64,000 bases of DNA, taken from positions 1-64,000 of the forward strand of contig PTKV01000005.1 of NCBI GenBank assembly GCA_002937895.1. The letters are read 5' to 3'. Position 1 is the first letter of the stretch. Each line of letters begins with the position of its first letter. Shown one piece after another: positions 36,806 through 45,504 of this stretch. The DNA is from Alphaproteobacteria bacterium MarineAlpha5_Bin9. GTDB taxonomy: Bacteria; Pseudomonadota; Alphaproteobacteria; HIMB59; GCA-002718135. Below the pieces are notes generated by a model. That model was not told the DNA's origin, made no database searches, and was given only the letters and a program-made list of their open reading frames with translations. The position numbers and the translations under genes were made by a program.

Positions 36806-36990
36806 TCCAAACTCTCAATATATAAAGCAAAAATAATAATAATAATAGATATGAAAAAAAATGAAATTCTAAGTAAAATTTCAGTAAATTTATTAATTTT
36901 GAATATTTTTTTTATTGTAATCTTATAAAAAGGATTACTTAAACTTAAAGAAAGAATTAGAACTCCTAGGATTAGAATAATCCAGTGCAT
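36802..36990 (-). CDS. Small two-span membrane protein, 62 residues
   Basis: Two hydrophobic segments (about 2-18 and 39-58) separated by a Lys-rich loop. It lies 13 bp downstream of the phosphoribosyltransferase gene in the same direction, so is probably the last gene of the purine operon transcript. No family recognised. Confidence 0.6.
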   Translation of the reverse strand: MHWIILILGVLILSLSLSNPFYKITIKKIFKINKFTEILLRISFFFISIIIIIFALYIESLD

Positions 36991-37003
36991 ATCATTATAA
37001 TAT

Positions 37004-37513
37004 TTATTTATTTTTTAAATCTTCTATAGTTATTTCTTCATATCTCTCAAAAGGCATATGAATCCATGGAGAATCTTTTAAATAATCAACATAATAATCT
37101 GGTTTAAATGTTGAAACAGATTTATAAAAAAGCACTCCTGTTCTAACTGGTTCTTCTAAATAAAAACCATAAAAGTGTTCTAGCCATTCGATACTTTTTT
37201 TTAGAGTAATCCCTGAATCTGCCAAATCATCTACAAGTAATATTTTTGAACCTATATTTGGAGTAGTTTTAGCTAAGTCTCTTGAAAAGGTTATAGCTCC
37301 TCTTTTGTTTTTAGTGGTTTCACCTTTATATGATTCAACTGAAAGAATTGCTAGAGGAACTCTGAATAATCTAGCAAATATATCACCTACTCTCATACCT
37401 CCTTTAGCTATACAAACAACTTGATTAAAATTCCAACCATCATCATAAACTTTTATAGCCAACTCTTCAGTTTTTTTATGATATTCTTCCCAAGAAATTC
37501 TTAACTCATTCAT
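37004..37513 (-). CDS. gpt: Xanthine/guanine phosphoribosyltransferase
   Basis: Purine salvage: transfers phosphoribose from PRPP to xanthine or guanine. The 169-residue protein has the PRPP-binding motif KILLVDDLADSGITLK and the N-terminal AKGGMRVGDIFAR loop; the C-terminal YLKDSPWIHMPFE resembles Gpt-type enzymes. It follows the BMP transporter genes across a hairpin, so imported xanthine or guanine could be salvaged here or oxidised by the Xdh enzymes encoded 8-12 kb away. Confidence 0.85.
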   Translation of the reverse strand: MNELRISWEEYHKKTEELAIKVYDDGWNFNQVVCIAKGGMRVGDIFARLFRVPLAILSVESYKGETTKNKRGAITFSRDLAKTTPNIGSKILLVDDLADSGITLKKSIEWLEHFYGFYLEEPVRTGVLFYKSVSTFKPDYYVDYLKDSPWIHMPFERYEEITIEDLKNK

Positions 37514-37555
37514 ATTTTCAATTTCTATTTATTTAAATACAAAATTTAATGTAGT

Positions 37556-37581
37556 GACCCTCCATATCTTAATGGAGGGTC
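37556..37581 (-). terminator. 10-bp hairpin between the BMP gene and gpt
   Basis: GACCCTCCAT and ATGGAGGGTC pair perfectly around a 6-nt loop, GC-rich against this background. Read leftward it follows the BMP gene stop by 23 nt but has only a weak U-tract, so it may attenuate transcription into gpt or stabilise the binding-protein mRNA rather than stop transcription. Confidence 0.65.
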
Positions 37582-37604
37582 TAAATAAATAATATTAATA
37601 TATA

Positions 37605-38681
37605 TTATTGTGGAATTTCACCATCTATCCCTTGGACATAAAAGCTCATTCCTGCTAACATTCCATCATCTGCATTTTGTCCTTCAGGAACAACTAACTC
37701 ACCTGCTTGATTATAAATAGGTCCAGCAAAAGGATGAAGTGTGCCATCCTTAATAGCTATTTCCATATTTATTGCTTCTTGTATCAAATCTGCAGGCATT
37801 AATTTTGAATTGTATGGAGACATAACAACCATACCTTCTGCCATTCCATCCCAAGTATCTTGTGATGTCCATGTACCTTCAACAACAGCTTTTGCTCTCT
37901 CAGCATAATATGGGCCCCATATATCTTCAATTGCTGTTAAATGAGCATTAGGACAGAACTCTTCTTGATTAGAAGCTTGTCCAAAAGCCATAACACCAGC
38001 TTTTTCAGCAGCCTGGCAAGGTGCAAATGTATCAGTGTGTTGAACAATAATATCTGCCCCTTGGTTAATTAAAGTATTTGCAGCATCTGCTTCTTTTCCA
38101 GGATCATACCATGTAAAAACCCATATTATTTTAATTTTAATATCTGGATTGACTTTTGAAGCAGCCAAATAAAAAGCGTTAATACCCCTTATAACCTCTG
38201 GTATTGGAAAAGAGGCAATGTATCCAACTGTATTAGTTTTTGACATTTTACCTGCTATATGACCTATGATAGTTCTACCTTCATAAAATCTAGCTGAATA
38301 TGTTGAAACATTATCAGCTCTTTTATAACCAGTTGCATGTTCAAATTTTACATTAGGAAACTCTTTAGCAACTTCAAGTGTTTGATCCATATAATTAAAA
38401 GAAGTTGTAAAAATCAAATCATGTCCTGAAGCAGCAAGTTTTCTTATTGCTCTAACTGCATCAGCATTTTCAGGAACTCCTTCTATGTAAGTTGTAGAAA
38501 TTGAATCACCTAGCATTCTTTCAGCATGAATTCTACCTACATCATGCATATATGTCCAACCATGATCACCTGGAGGACCAATATATATAAAACCTACTTT
38601 TTTAGGATCTGCAATTGCATTTGAGAATGCAAAGATAGAAAAAGTAGAAATTACAAATAAATATTTAAATATTTTTATCAC
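37605..38681 (-). CDS. BMP-family ABC transporter substrate-binding protein
   Basis: 358-residue periplasmic receptor of the BmpA/PnrA type, a family that binds purine nucleosides. It starts at GTG (38679-38681), preceded by a good AGGTGAGG site. The signal peptide runs to about AIADP. Motifs: VGFIYIGPPGDHGWTYMHD, FEHATGYKRADNVSTY, GYIASFPIPEVIRGINAF. It is encoded after its two permeases and ATPase in the purine-degradation operon, so a purine or purine-degradation product is the likely ligand (inference). Confidence 0.92.
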   Translation of the reverse strand: MIKIFKYLFVISTFSIFAFSNAIADPKKVGFIYIGPPGDHGWTYMHDVGRIHAERMLGDSISTTYIEGVPENADAVRAIRKLAASGHDLIFTTSFNYMDQTLEVAKEFPNVKFEHATGYKRADNVSTYSARFYEGRTIIGHIAGKMSKTNTVGYIASFPIPEVIRGINAFYLAASKVNPDIKIKIIWVFTWYDPGKEADAANTLINQGADIIVQHTDTFAPCQAAEKAGVMAFGQASNQEEFCPNAHLTAIEDIWGPYYAERAKAVVEGTWTSQDTWDGMAEGMVVMSPYNSKLMPADLIQEAINMEIAIKDGTLHPFAGPIYNQAGELVVPEGQNADDGMLAGMSFYVQGIDGEIPQ

Positions 38682-38778
38682 TTTAACCTCACCTGTTAAA
38701 TATTAATGATTATTCAATACTGTTTTTAATAAAGTCTCAACGATTCTAAAAAATATATTTTCTAATTAAGTGGATATC

Positions 38779-39648
38779 TTAATTGCCCTTATGGAAAGGT
38801 ATAGTAAGAGAGGCTGGAGCGCTTAGTTTAATTCTTAGCTTATTACTTGAAATAATTACTAGAACCAGCATTGTTGCTATATATGGGGCCATATTAAAAA
38901 ATTGAGCAGGTAATCTTAATCCAAAAGCCTGTAAATTCATTTGTAATATAGTTACCCCTCCAAATATATATGCTCCTAAAAGAATTCTACTAGGTTTCCA
39001 GGTAGAAAATACTACAAGCGCAAGAGCAATCCAACCTCTTCCTGCTGTCATACCTTCTTGCCACATAGGCGCATAACAAATAGACATATATGATCCAGCC
39101 AAAGCACACATTGAGCCTCCAAACAATATAGAATAAAGTCTAATTTTAATAACATTATATCCTAATGCATGAGCTGAAGTATGTGATTCTCCTACTGCAC
39201 GAAGTATTAATCCATGCTTTGTTTTATAAAAAAAGTAACTAATTAGAAAAATAATAATAAAAGAAAAAATAACAAAATACCATGGCGTTAAACCATCAAT
39301 TGGTGTGCCTATATATTCTTTTCCAATCATTGAACTTAATCCGATACCAAAAATAGTCAATGCTAAACCAGTGGCTACTTGATTAGACATTAAAATTAAA
39401 ACTAAAAATGCAAATAAACCTGACATAAAAATACCAGATAATATTGAGAAAATAAATGCAAGAAAATAACTGCCAGTTATTACAAGGGTTACAAAAGCAG
39501 TTACGGCCCCTACTAACATCATACCCTCAACTCCTAGATTTAAAACTCCAGATTTTTCAGTAACTAATTCCCCTATGGATGCAAAAACAAGAGGTGTAGT
39601 TGCAATAAGAACAATTTGAATTACACCTATTAAAGATTCTAAATTCAT
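38779..39648 (-). CDS. BMP-type ABC transporter permease (second subunit)
   Basis: 289-residue membrane protein of the branched-chain/BMP permease family, with the N-terminal FASIGELVTEKSGVLNLGVEGMMLVGA motif and the loop AVGESHTSAHALGYNVIKIRL that contacts the ATPase. It overlaps the other permease gene by 4 nt. A 97-bp gap, with no gene, separates it from the binding-protein gene. Confidence 0.93.
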   Translation of the reverse strand: MNLESLIGVIQIVLIATTPLVFASIGELVTEKSGVLNLGVEGMMLVGAVTAFVTLVITGSYFLAFIFSILSGIFMSGLFAFLVLILMSNQVATGLALTIFGIGLSSMIGKEYIGTPIDGLTPWYFVIFSFIIIFLISYFFYKTKHGLILRAVGESHTSAHALGYNVIKIRLYSILFGGSMCALAGSYMSICYAPMWQEGMTAGRGWIALALVVFSTWKPSRILLGAYIFGGVTILQMNLQAFGLRLPAQFFNMAPYIATMLVLVIISSNKLRIKLSAPASLTIPFHKGN

Positions 39649-40727
39649 TTATTTTTTCTAAATTCTAATTTATAATTAACTAAAAAATCTGCCCCTAGTA
39701 AGTAAAAAAGAACTAAACCTTGAAAAACAAATCCCACAGCTGCAGGTATTTGCATAAAAAGTTGTGCATCTTCAGCACCAAGATACGTTAGAGCTATAAC
39801 TAAAGATGCAAATATGATTCCAATAGGATGAAGTCTTCCTAAAAAGGCAACTATAATAGCAGTAAATCCATAATTAGGAGAAATATCTCTATATAATAAT
39901 CCTATTGGACCAGACACTTCTGCTAATCCTGCTATTCCTGCAAATGAACCACAAATTGCAAAAGCTAAATAGACTAATCTATTTTGATTAAATCCTGCAT
40001 ATCTTGCAGCTGAAGGACTAAAGCCGGATACTTTAAGCTGAAAACCAAATATTGTTTTGGTAAAAATAAACCAGGAAAAAAATATTAAAAATAAAGTTAT
40101 AAACAATCCAAAATGAATTCTCAATCCAGAAAATAATAATGGCATTCTTCCAGAATCACTAAAAGATCTAGTTTTTGGAAAGCTATAACCCTGAGGATCT
40201 TTCCAAGGCCCAACTACTAAATAGTCTAAGATTAATAGAGCTACGTAAACTAACATTAAACTTGTTAAAATTTCATTTGTATTAAATTTTGTTTTTAATA
40301 AAGCTGGAATTAATCCCCATAAAGCTCCACCAATTGCCCCTGCTATTATCATTAGTGGTAATAACCAAAAACCATTAGTATCATGGAAAAATATTCCAAC
40401 CCCTCCTCCAAAAATAGCTCCCATCGTTAATTGACCTTCTGCCCCTATATTATAAAGATTATTTTTAAAACAAAATGCTAATCCTATTGCTATTAAAGCT
40501 AGAGGTGTTGCTTTAACTAATAATTCTGAAATACCATAAGCTGAAGAAATTGGTGAAATAAAAAAAGTATGCAGTGCAAAAATAGGATTAAAACCCATTA
40601 AAGAAAAAATAATTGAACCAGTCATCAATGTTAATATAACAGCAATGATTGGTACAAATAAGCTCATCAATTTAGATGATTGCGATCTAGAAACTACACT
40701 TGGCAAAAAATTAATCATTTTTTCCAC
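39645..40727 (-). CDS. BMP-type ABC transporter permease (first subunit)
   Basis: 360-residue permease; about ten membrane segments. Motifs: ATPLALIAIGLAFCFKNNLYNIGAEGQLTMGAI and the cytoplasmic loop KVSGFSPSAARYAGFNQNRLV. It overlaps the ATPase gene by 17 nt and the next permease by 4 nt, forming a tightly coupled set. Confidence 0.93.
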   Translation of the reverse strand: MEKMINFLPSVVSRSQSSKLMSLFVPIIAVILTLMTGSIIFSLMGFNPIFALHTFFISPISSAYGISELLVKATPLALIAIGLAFCFKNNLYNIGAEGQLTMGAIFGGGVGIFFHDTNGFWLLPLMIIAGAIGGALWGLIPALLKTKFNTNEILTSLMLVYVALLILDYLVVGPWKDPQGYSFPKTRSFSDSGRMPLLFSGLRIHFGLFITLFLIFFSWFIFTKTIFGFQLKVSGFSPSAARYAGFNQNRLVYLAFAICGSFAGIAGLAEVSGPIGLLYRDISPNYGFTAIIVAFLGRLHPIGIIFASLVIALTYLGAEDAQLFMQIPAAVGFVFQGLVLFYLLGADFLVNYKLEFRKNK

Positions 40728-42231
40728 CCATAAGTAATCCTAATCTAGATATGTCCACTTTATCTGTTTGTAAGGGTTCAGACAATTTTCCTTCAAATAT
40801 AACTGATATACGATGAGTTATTTCAATTAGTTCATCAAGATCTTGGGAAATTACAATAATTGAAGTTCCATTTTTTGACAATTTTATAAGAGCTTCCCTT
40901 ATTGAGTGTTCGGCTCCTGCGTCTATTCCCCAAGTAGGGTGTGAAATAATTAAAAGTTTTGGTATTGAAGAAATTTCTCTTCCAATAACAAATTTTTGTA
41001 AATTGCCTCCAGATAAACTAGAAGCTAGAGCATCAGATCCTGGAGTTACAACATTAAAATTTTTAATAACTTTATTAGCGTATTTATCTATAGCTTTTTC
41101 ATTTAGAATCCCATTAATAGAAAATTGATTATTAGGAAATTGACTCAAAAGTATATTTTCAGTTAATGATAACTCTGGAACAGCACTATGCCCTAGTCTA
41201 TTCTCTGGGACAAAAGCTATAGATAAATTTCTTCTTTGTTGAGGATTAAATAACTTGATATTTTTTTTATTAAAAATAATTTCACCTTCATCTATCAAAG
41301 TGTTTTCTCCAGTTAAAATATCCATCAATTCAGATTGTCCATTACCAGCTACTCCAGCAATTCCATAAATTTCTCCTTCTCTAACTTGAAATGATATGTT
41401 TTTAAGATCAGTTAAAAAAGGATCATTGAATGAACAAGATATATTATTTACAATAAAATTTTCTATATTTTTTATATGTGAATAATCAGTTTTTAAATCT
41501 TCTAATTTTTGTCCTAACATCTTTGTAGCAAGACTTTTTGCTGTTTGATCTTTTGTTGTGCAAGAATCAATAACTTTACCATTTCTCATGATTGTTACAT
41601 CATTGCATATTTTAATAACTTCTTCTAGTTTATGAGTTATATACAAAATAGTTCTTCCTTCTTTAACTAAGTAATTTAATGTAAGGAATAAATTTTCAAC
41701 TTCTTTTGGAGTTAAAACTGATGTTGGCTCATCCATAATCAGTAATTGAGGATCTTGAAGAAGAATTCTGACTATTTCTACTCTTTGTTTTTCACCTGCA
41801 GAAAGAGAAGTAATTGGAGCATCTAAATCTAGTGGTAAATTATATTTTGATGAAATATCTTGAAGTTTGTTTTGTAAATTTGAATAAGATATCTGATCAT
41901 CTATTCCTAAAATTAAATTGTCTCTTACAGTTAAGGACTCAAATAAAGAAAAATGTTGAAATACCATGCCAATACCTTTTTTTCTTGCTTGTGAAGGAGA
42001 ATTAATTTTAAGAACTTCATTATTAAAATTTATATATCCAATATCAGCTGACAACAAGCCATAGAGAACTTTAACTAAAGTAGATTTTCCAGCTCCATTT
42101 TCACCTAACAAAGCATGAACTGATCCTTTTTTAATATTAAATGAAATATTATTATTGGCTATTACTCTAGGAAATTTTTTTGTTATGTTTTTAAATTCTA
42201 CGAAATGATTGTTATATTTATTATTTAACAT
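40711..42231 (-). CDS. BMP-type ABC transporter ATPase (double nucleotide-binding domain)
   Basis: 506-residue protein with two ABC modules, like sugar/nucleoside RbsA-type ATPases. The first has Walker A GENGAGKST, signature LSAGEKQRVEI and Walker B LLIMDEPTS; the second has GVAGNGQSE, LSGGNLQKF and a degenerate LLIISHPTWGID, as usual for the non-hydrolysing half in this family. It overlaps allA by 11 nt and so belongs to the purine operon. Confidence 0.95.
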   Translation of the reverse strand: MLNNKYNNHFVEFKNITKKFPRVIANNNISFNIKKGSVHALLGENGAGKSTLVKVLYGLLSADIGYINFNNEVLKINSPSQARKKGIGMVFQHFSLFESLTVRDNLILGIDDQISYSNLQNKLQDISSKYNLPLDLDAPITSLSAGEKQRVEIVRILLQDPQLLIMDEPTSVLTPKEVENLFLTLNYLVKEGRTILYITHKLEEVIKICNDVTIMRNGKVIDSCTTKDQTAKSLATKMLGQKLEDLKTDYSHIKNIENFIVNNISCSFNDPFLTDLKNISFQVREGEIYGIAGVAGNGQSELMDILTGENTLIDEGEIIFNKKNIKLFNPQQRRNLSIAFVPENRLGHSAVPELSLTENILLSQFPNNQFSINGILNEKAIDKYANKVIKNFNVVTPGSDALASSLSGGNLQKFVIGREISSIPKLLIISHPTWGIDAGAEHSIREALIKLSKNGTSIIVISQDLDELIEITHRISVIFEGKLSEPLQTDKVDISRLGLLMGGKND

Positions 42232-42718
42232 AATTTAATAAAATCTTTTCATTATTCTGAAATTTATAAATTTCAAGGTTTGATAAAGAGTCTTTTTTAT
42301 CTATAGTTAAGAAATTTGAATCATTAGTGGCTATTAAAGGAAAATGCCAAACTTTAGGTTTAAAATTAATACCATCTTCAGGATTTACTTTAAATGCTTC
42401 TAAAAGCTTGATATCTGGGATTTTAGAAATTGGTGCAACTACTACAATAAAATTTGTTTTACTTAAAGGTATAAAAGCTTGAGAACTAAAAGGATGATTT
42501 TCCATCATATCAATTTCTATAGGAAAATTACGTTTTTTTGTTTTGAAAATATTAATTCTCGGACTTTTATCATCTCCATATATTTCAATATCTGCCAAAT
42601 CATTAAAACTATCTGTGGTATTATTATTAATTGTTTTTGGGATTATACCCTTTGCTGATATTATTTGACCATAATTTTTAAAATTATCTTTATTAATTTT
42701 TTTTATTTTTAAATTCAT
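42221..42718 (-). CDS. allA: Ureidoglycolate lyase
   Basis: Splits ureidoglycolate into glyoxylate and urea, the last step of this pathway. I place the start at the ATG at 42716-42718 (MNLKIKKINKDNFKNYG), one base after the allantoicase stop, because this matches the usual AllA N terminus; the longer frame to 42766 adds unrelated residues overlapping alc. 165 residues with HPFSSQAFIPL and FKPKVWHFPL typical of the cupin-like AllA fold. Confidence 0.9.
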   Translation of the reverse strand: MNLKIKKINKDNFKNYGQIISAKGIIPKTINNNTTDSFNDLADIEIYGDDKSPRINIFKTKKRNFPIEIDMMENHPFSSQAFIPLSKTNFIVVVAPISKIPDIKLLEAFKVNPEDGINFKPKVWHFPLIATNDSNFLTIDKKDSLSNLEIYKFQNNEKILLNYVK

Positions 42719-42719
42719 T

Positions 42720-43706
42720 TTAAAATTTAACCTTACCATAAATTTTAAAACGAGAAATGCCACCATCTGGAAAAATATTTAGTTTGATATAATTAATTTT
42801 TTTATTATTGTTTTTAAGAATTCTAATTGAATTATTAGCCTTTAATTTAGTTTTTTCTATAATAGTATTCCATTTTAGACTATGATGAATAATTGATTTT
42901 GTTGATAATTTTTTACCATTCATAGCTCCTTGAATAGAAAAAGCATCTGGAAAATTACCTTTGAAATGATGAGTATTAATTTCATATAAATTTGGTATTG
43001 CTGGAATTGCAAGTTTTATTATTACCCAATCATAACCTAAGCCTCGCCTTCTTCTAGTTTCCCAACCATTACCCATATTTTTTGATTTACCAGGTAATAA
43101 TATATTATTTGCATTGCCAAAATGTTCATCACTACAAGCAATTACTCGTGAGCCATTCAATATAGAAATTAAATTGGTATTTTTATTTAGTAAAGATTTA
43201 TTAATAGAAATATCAATTAATCCCATTATTTTTAATCTTGCAACTCCTCCATCTGGATAAATATTTAGACGAATATGTGTAAAGGTTTTTGAGGTTATTG
43301 ATTTTAATATATTGCTCGAATCTGGTTTAATTTTAATTTTATTTGTTATTTTTTGCCATTTGGTTTTTTTTGATAAATTATTTGTTGAATATGTTCCGTC
43401 TATTTGAGCATATTGTGGTTGATTACCATTAAAAAAAGAAGTGTCGACATCAAAATATTTAATCTTTCCAGCTTTACCTAATTTTATTACAAGATAATCA
43501 TTACCTTTATCTCTTCGTCTTCTTGTCTCCCAACCATCCATCCATTTTCCATGATTATCATATACTCCTTCTTTAAAAATAGGGGCTTCTGGATTTATTA
43601 TTCTTTTAGCAGGGGCAAAAAATTGATCTGAAAAGATTAAAATTTTTGTTCCTAAATTAGGATTGGCCAAATCAATATTATTCTTTTTTATAAATTTCTT
43701 ACTCAT
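42720..43706 (-). CDS. alc: Allantoicase
   Basis: Hydrolyses allantoate to ureidoglycolate and urea. The 328-residue protein is the typical two-repeat beta-jellyroll allantoicase: DGWETRRRRDKGNDYLVIKLG in the first half and NGWETRRRRGLGYDWVIIKL in the second; both halves carry an RLNIYPDGG/KLNIFPDGG motif. It overlaps uraD by 8 nt. Confidence 0.96.
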   Translation of the reverse strand: MSKKFIKKNNIDLANPNLGTKILIFSDQFFAPAKRIINPEAPIFKEGVYDNHGKWMDGWETRRRRDKGNDYLVIKLGKAGKIKYFDVDTSFFNGNQPQYAQIDGTYSTNNLSKKTKWQKITNKIKIKPDSSNILKSITSKTFTHIRLNIYPDGGVARLKIMGLIDISINKSLLNKNTNLISILNGSRVIACSDEHFGNANNILLPGKSKNMGNGWETRRRRGLGYDWVIIKLAIPAIPNLYEINTHHFKGNFPDAFSIQGAMNGKKLSTKSIIHHSLKWNTIIEKTKLKANNSIRILKNNNKKINYIKLNIFPDGGISRFKIYGKVKF

Positions 43707-44208
43707 TAATAATTTCCTCTAACCTAAAAAAAGCAATTTTTTTTACTTGTTTAATGGATTCATCTAGTTGATATTTTATATTATTTTTTTTCAAACGTTT
43801 TTTAAATTCATTCATAATTAATGATTTGTTTGAACCTTTCACAGCATATATAAATGGAATTTTAAATTTAGACTTAAATTCCTGATTCATTTTGCTAAAT
43901 AGTAAATACTCTTCATCATTGCAATTATCTAAACCAGCATTTTTTTGTTCAGTTTTTGACATTTCAGTTAATAAGTTATTAACTTTAAATTTATTCCCTA
44001 GGTCAGGATGATTTTTGATTATATCTTTTTTTTTATCTAAGTTTAGATTATCAAATTCATTCATAAATGATTCAATTATATGTTTTTTATCTGCAAAAGG
44101 TCTTATTTTTTCTAACATAATTGCAATAAAAGTAGTTTTTTCAAATATGTTTTTAAAATTATTAATAAATAAATCGGAACTCATATCATTAATATCTTCA
44201 ATTTTCAT
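43699..44208 (-). CDS. uraD: OHCU decarboxylase
   Basis: Decarboxylates 2-oxo-4-hydroxy-4-carboxy-5-ureidoimidazoline to S-allantoin. The start is set at the ATG 44206-44208 (MKIEDINDMSS), one base after the puuE stop; the longer frame to 44274 overlaps puuE heavily and looks spurious. The 169-residue protein has NHPDLGNK (active-site region) and the MSKTEQKNAGL motif with the Glu/Gln that bind substrate. Confidence 0.91.
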   Translation of the reverse strand: MKIEDINDMSSDLFINNFKNIFEKTTFIAIMLEKIRPFADKKHIIESFMNEFDNLNLDKKKDIIKNHPDLGNKFKVNNLLTEMSKTEQKNAGLDNCNDEEYLLFSKMNQEFKSKFKIPFIYAVKGSNKSLIMNEFKKRLKKNNIKYQLDESIKQVKKIAFFRLEEIINE

Positions 44209-44209
44209 T

Positions 44210-45103
44210 TTAAGAATAATTTTTATACCAATGATCTGCAATATCTTCTCGCTTACAAATCCAAATATCATCATATTGTTGAATATAGTCTAAAAATTTT
44301 AATAACGATTGAAATCTTCCAGGTCTACCAATTAATCTACAATGTAATCCTATATTCATCATTTTAGGAAAATCTCCCCCTTCACTATATAAACAATCAA
44401 ATGAATCTTTTAAATATTGCAAAAATTGATCACCATTGTTAAAACCTTGATTGGTGACAAATCTCATATCATTATTATCTAAACTATAAGGTATAACTAA
44501 ATGCTTCTTGTTTGAAACAGTGACCCAATAGGGTAGATCATCATTATATGAATCACTATCATAAATTACTTTTGTATTTTCTACTACTAATCTTCTAGTA
44601 TTGGGACTAACTCTTCCAGTATACCAACCCTTTGGAGGTGAACCAAAAATATATTTAATTGTTTCATATGATTTTAGAATATGATCCTTTTCAATTTCTT
44701 CATCTATAAATTGATAATCAATCCATCTATATCCATGACTAGCTACTTCATAATTAGCTTCTTTTATTGCAGAACAAATTTCATTGTTTTGTTTTAATGC
44801 TAATCCTACTCCAAAAATTGTTAGAGGTAGTTTTCTATCAACAAATAATTTATAAATTCTCCAGAAACCCATCCTAGAACCATATTCATAAATCGATTCC
44901 ATGTTCATATTTCTACCGCTAATAGGTTTGGCGCTAATAATTTCTGAAAGAAAACTTTCTGAGTATTTATCTCCATTAAGAATACAATTTTCGCCACCTT
45001 CTTCATAGTTTAAAACAAATTGAACTGCTAATTTTGCATTATTAGGCCAATTTATTTTTTTTCCTTGTTTACCGTAACCTATAAAATTTCTATTATTGTT
45101 CAT
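44210..45103 (-). CDS. puuE: Allantoinase, PuuE polysaccharide-deacetylase type
   Basis: Opens the allantoin ring to allantoate. The 297-residue protein belongs to the metal-light PuuE family, not the amidohydrolase AllB family: KLAVQFVLNYEEGGENCILNGD, the EVASHGYRWIDY motif and PPKGWYTGRVSPNT are typical. First gene of the leftward purine operon, divergent from uraH over 47 bp. Confidence 0.93.
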   Translation of the reverse strand: MNNNRNFIGYGKQGKKINWPNNAKLAVQFVLNYEEGGENCILNGDKYSESFLSEIISAKPISGRNMNMESIYEYGSRMGFWRIYKLFVDRKLPLTIFGVGLALKQNNEICSAIKEANYEVASHGYRWIDYQFIDEEIEKDHILKSYETIKYIFGSPPKGWYTGRVSPNTRRLVVENTKVIYDSDSYNDDLPYWVTVSNKKHLVIPYSLDNNDMRFVTNQGFNNGDQFLQYLKDSFDCLYSEGGDFPKMMNIGLHCRLIGRPGRFQSLLKFLDYIQQYDDIWICKREDIADHWYKNYS

Positions 45104-45134
45104 AATGATCCATTTAAAAATTAAAAATTTTCTG

Positions 45135-45140
45135 TATAAT
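45135..45140 (+). promoter_or_regulatory. Candidate -10 element for the uraH-xdh-puuD operon
   Basis: A perfect TATAAT lies 10 nt before the uraH ATG in a spacer of only 47 bp that must also serve puuE. If used, transcription would begin within a few bases of the ATG, giving a nearly leaderless mRNA. No clear -35 is visible. Confidence 0.35.
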
Positions 45141-45150
45141 TACATTTATC

Positions 45151-45504
45151 ATGACTAAAGGTTTTTTATCAACCCATGTTCTTGACATTTATAATGGAAA
45201 GCCAGGAAATGGAATAAATGTTGAATTATATAGCATTGATAAAAAAAGAGTTAAAATTAAATCGTTTTTATTAAACAAAGATGGACGAACAAAAGAACCA
45301 ATATTAATGGGGAAAAAATTTAAAAAAGGTAAGTATGAACTAATTTTTTATATAGGTTCATATTATAAAAAAATTAATACATTAAAAAAGCCTTATTTTT
45401 TAGATGATATAGTAATTAGATTTGGTATTAATAATTCATCTGAACATTATCATGTTCCTTTACTTGTATCTCCATGGAGTTATTCAACTTATAGAGGAAG
45501 CTAA
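45151..45504 (+). CDS. uraH: 5-hydroxyisourate hydrolase (transthyretin-like)
   Basis: Converts 5-hydroxyisourate to OHCU. The 117-residue length is typical. Signature sites: LSTHVLDIYNGKPG at the N terminus, the EHYHVPLLVSPWSYSTYRGS ending with the diagnostic YRGS, and two active-site His plus Arg. It is the first gene of the rightward operon, sharing one base with xdhA (TAATG). Confidence 0.96.
   Translation: MTKGFLSTHVLDIYNGKPGNGINVELYSIDKKRVKIKSFLLNKDGRTKEPILMGKKFKKGKYELIFYIGSYYKKINTLKKPYFLDDIVIRFGINNSSEHYHVPLLVSPWSYSTYRGS

Noticed and set aside
42719-42766. Extended N terminus of allA
   Set aside because: The extra residues derive from the end of alc in another frame and do not resemble AllA; the ATG at 42716-42718 fits the family.
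44209-44274. Extended N terminus of uraD
   Set aside because: It overlaps the puuE coding end and adds non-family residues; the ATG at 44206-44208 gives the normal length.
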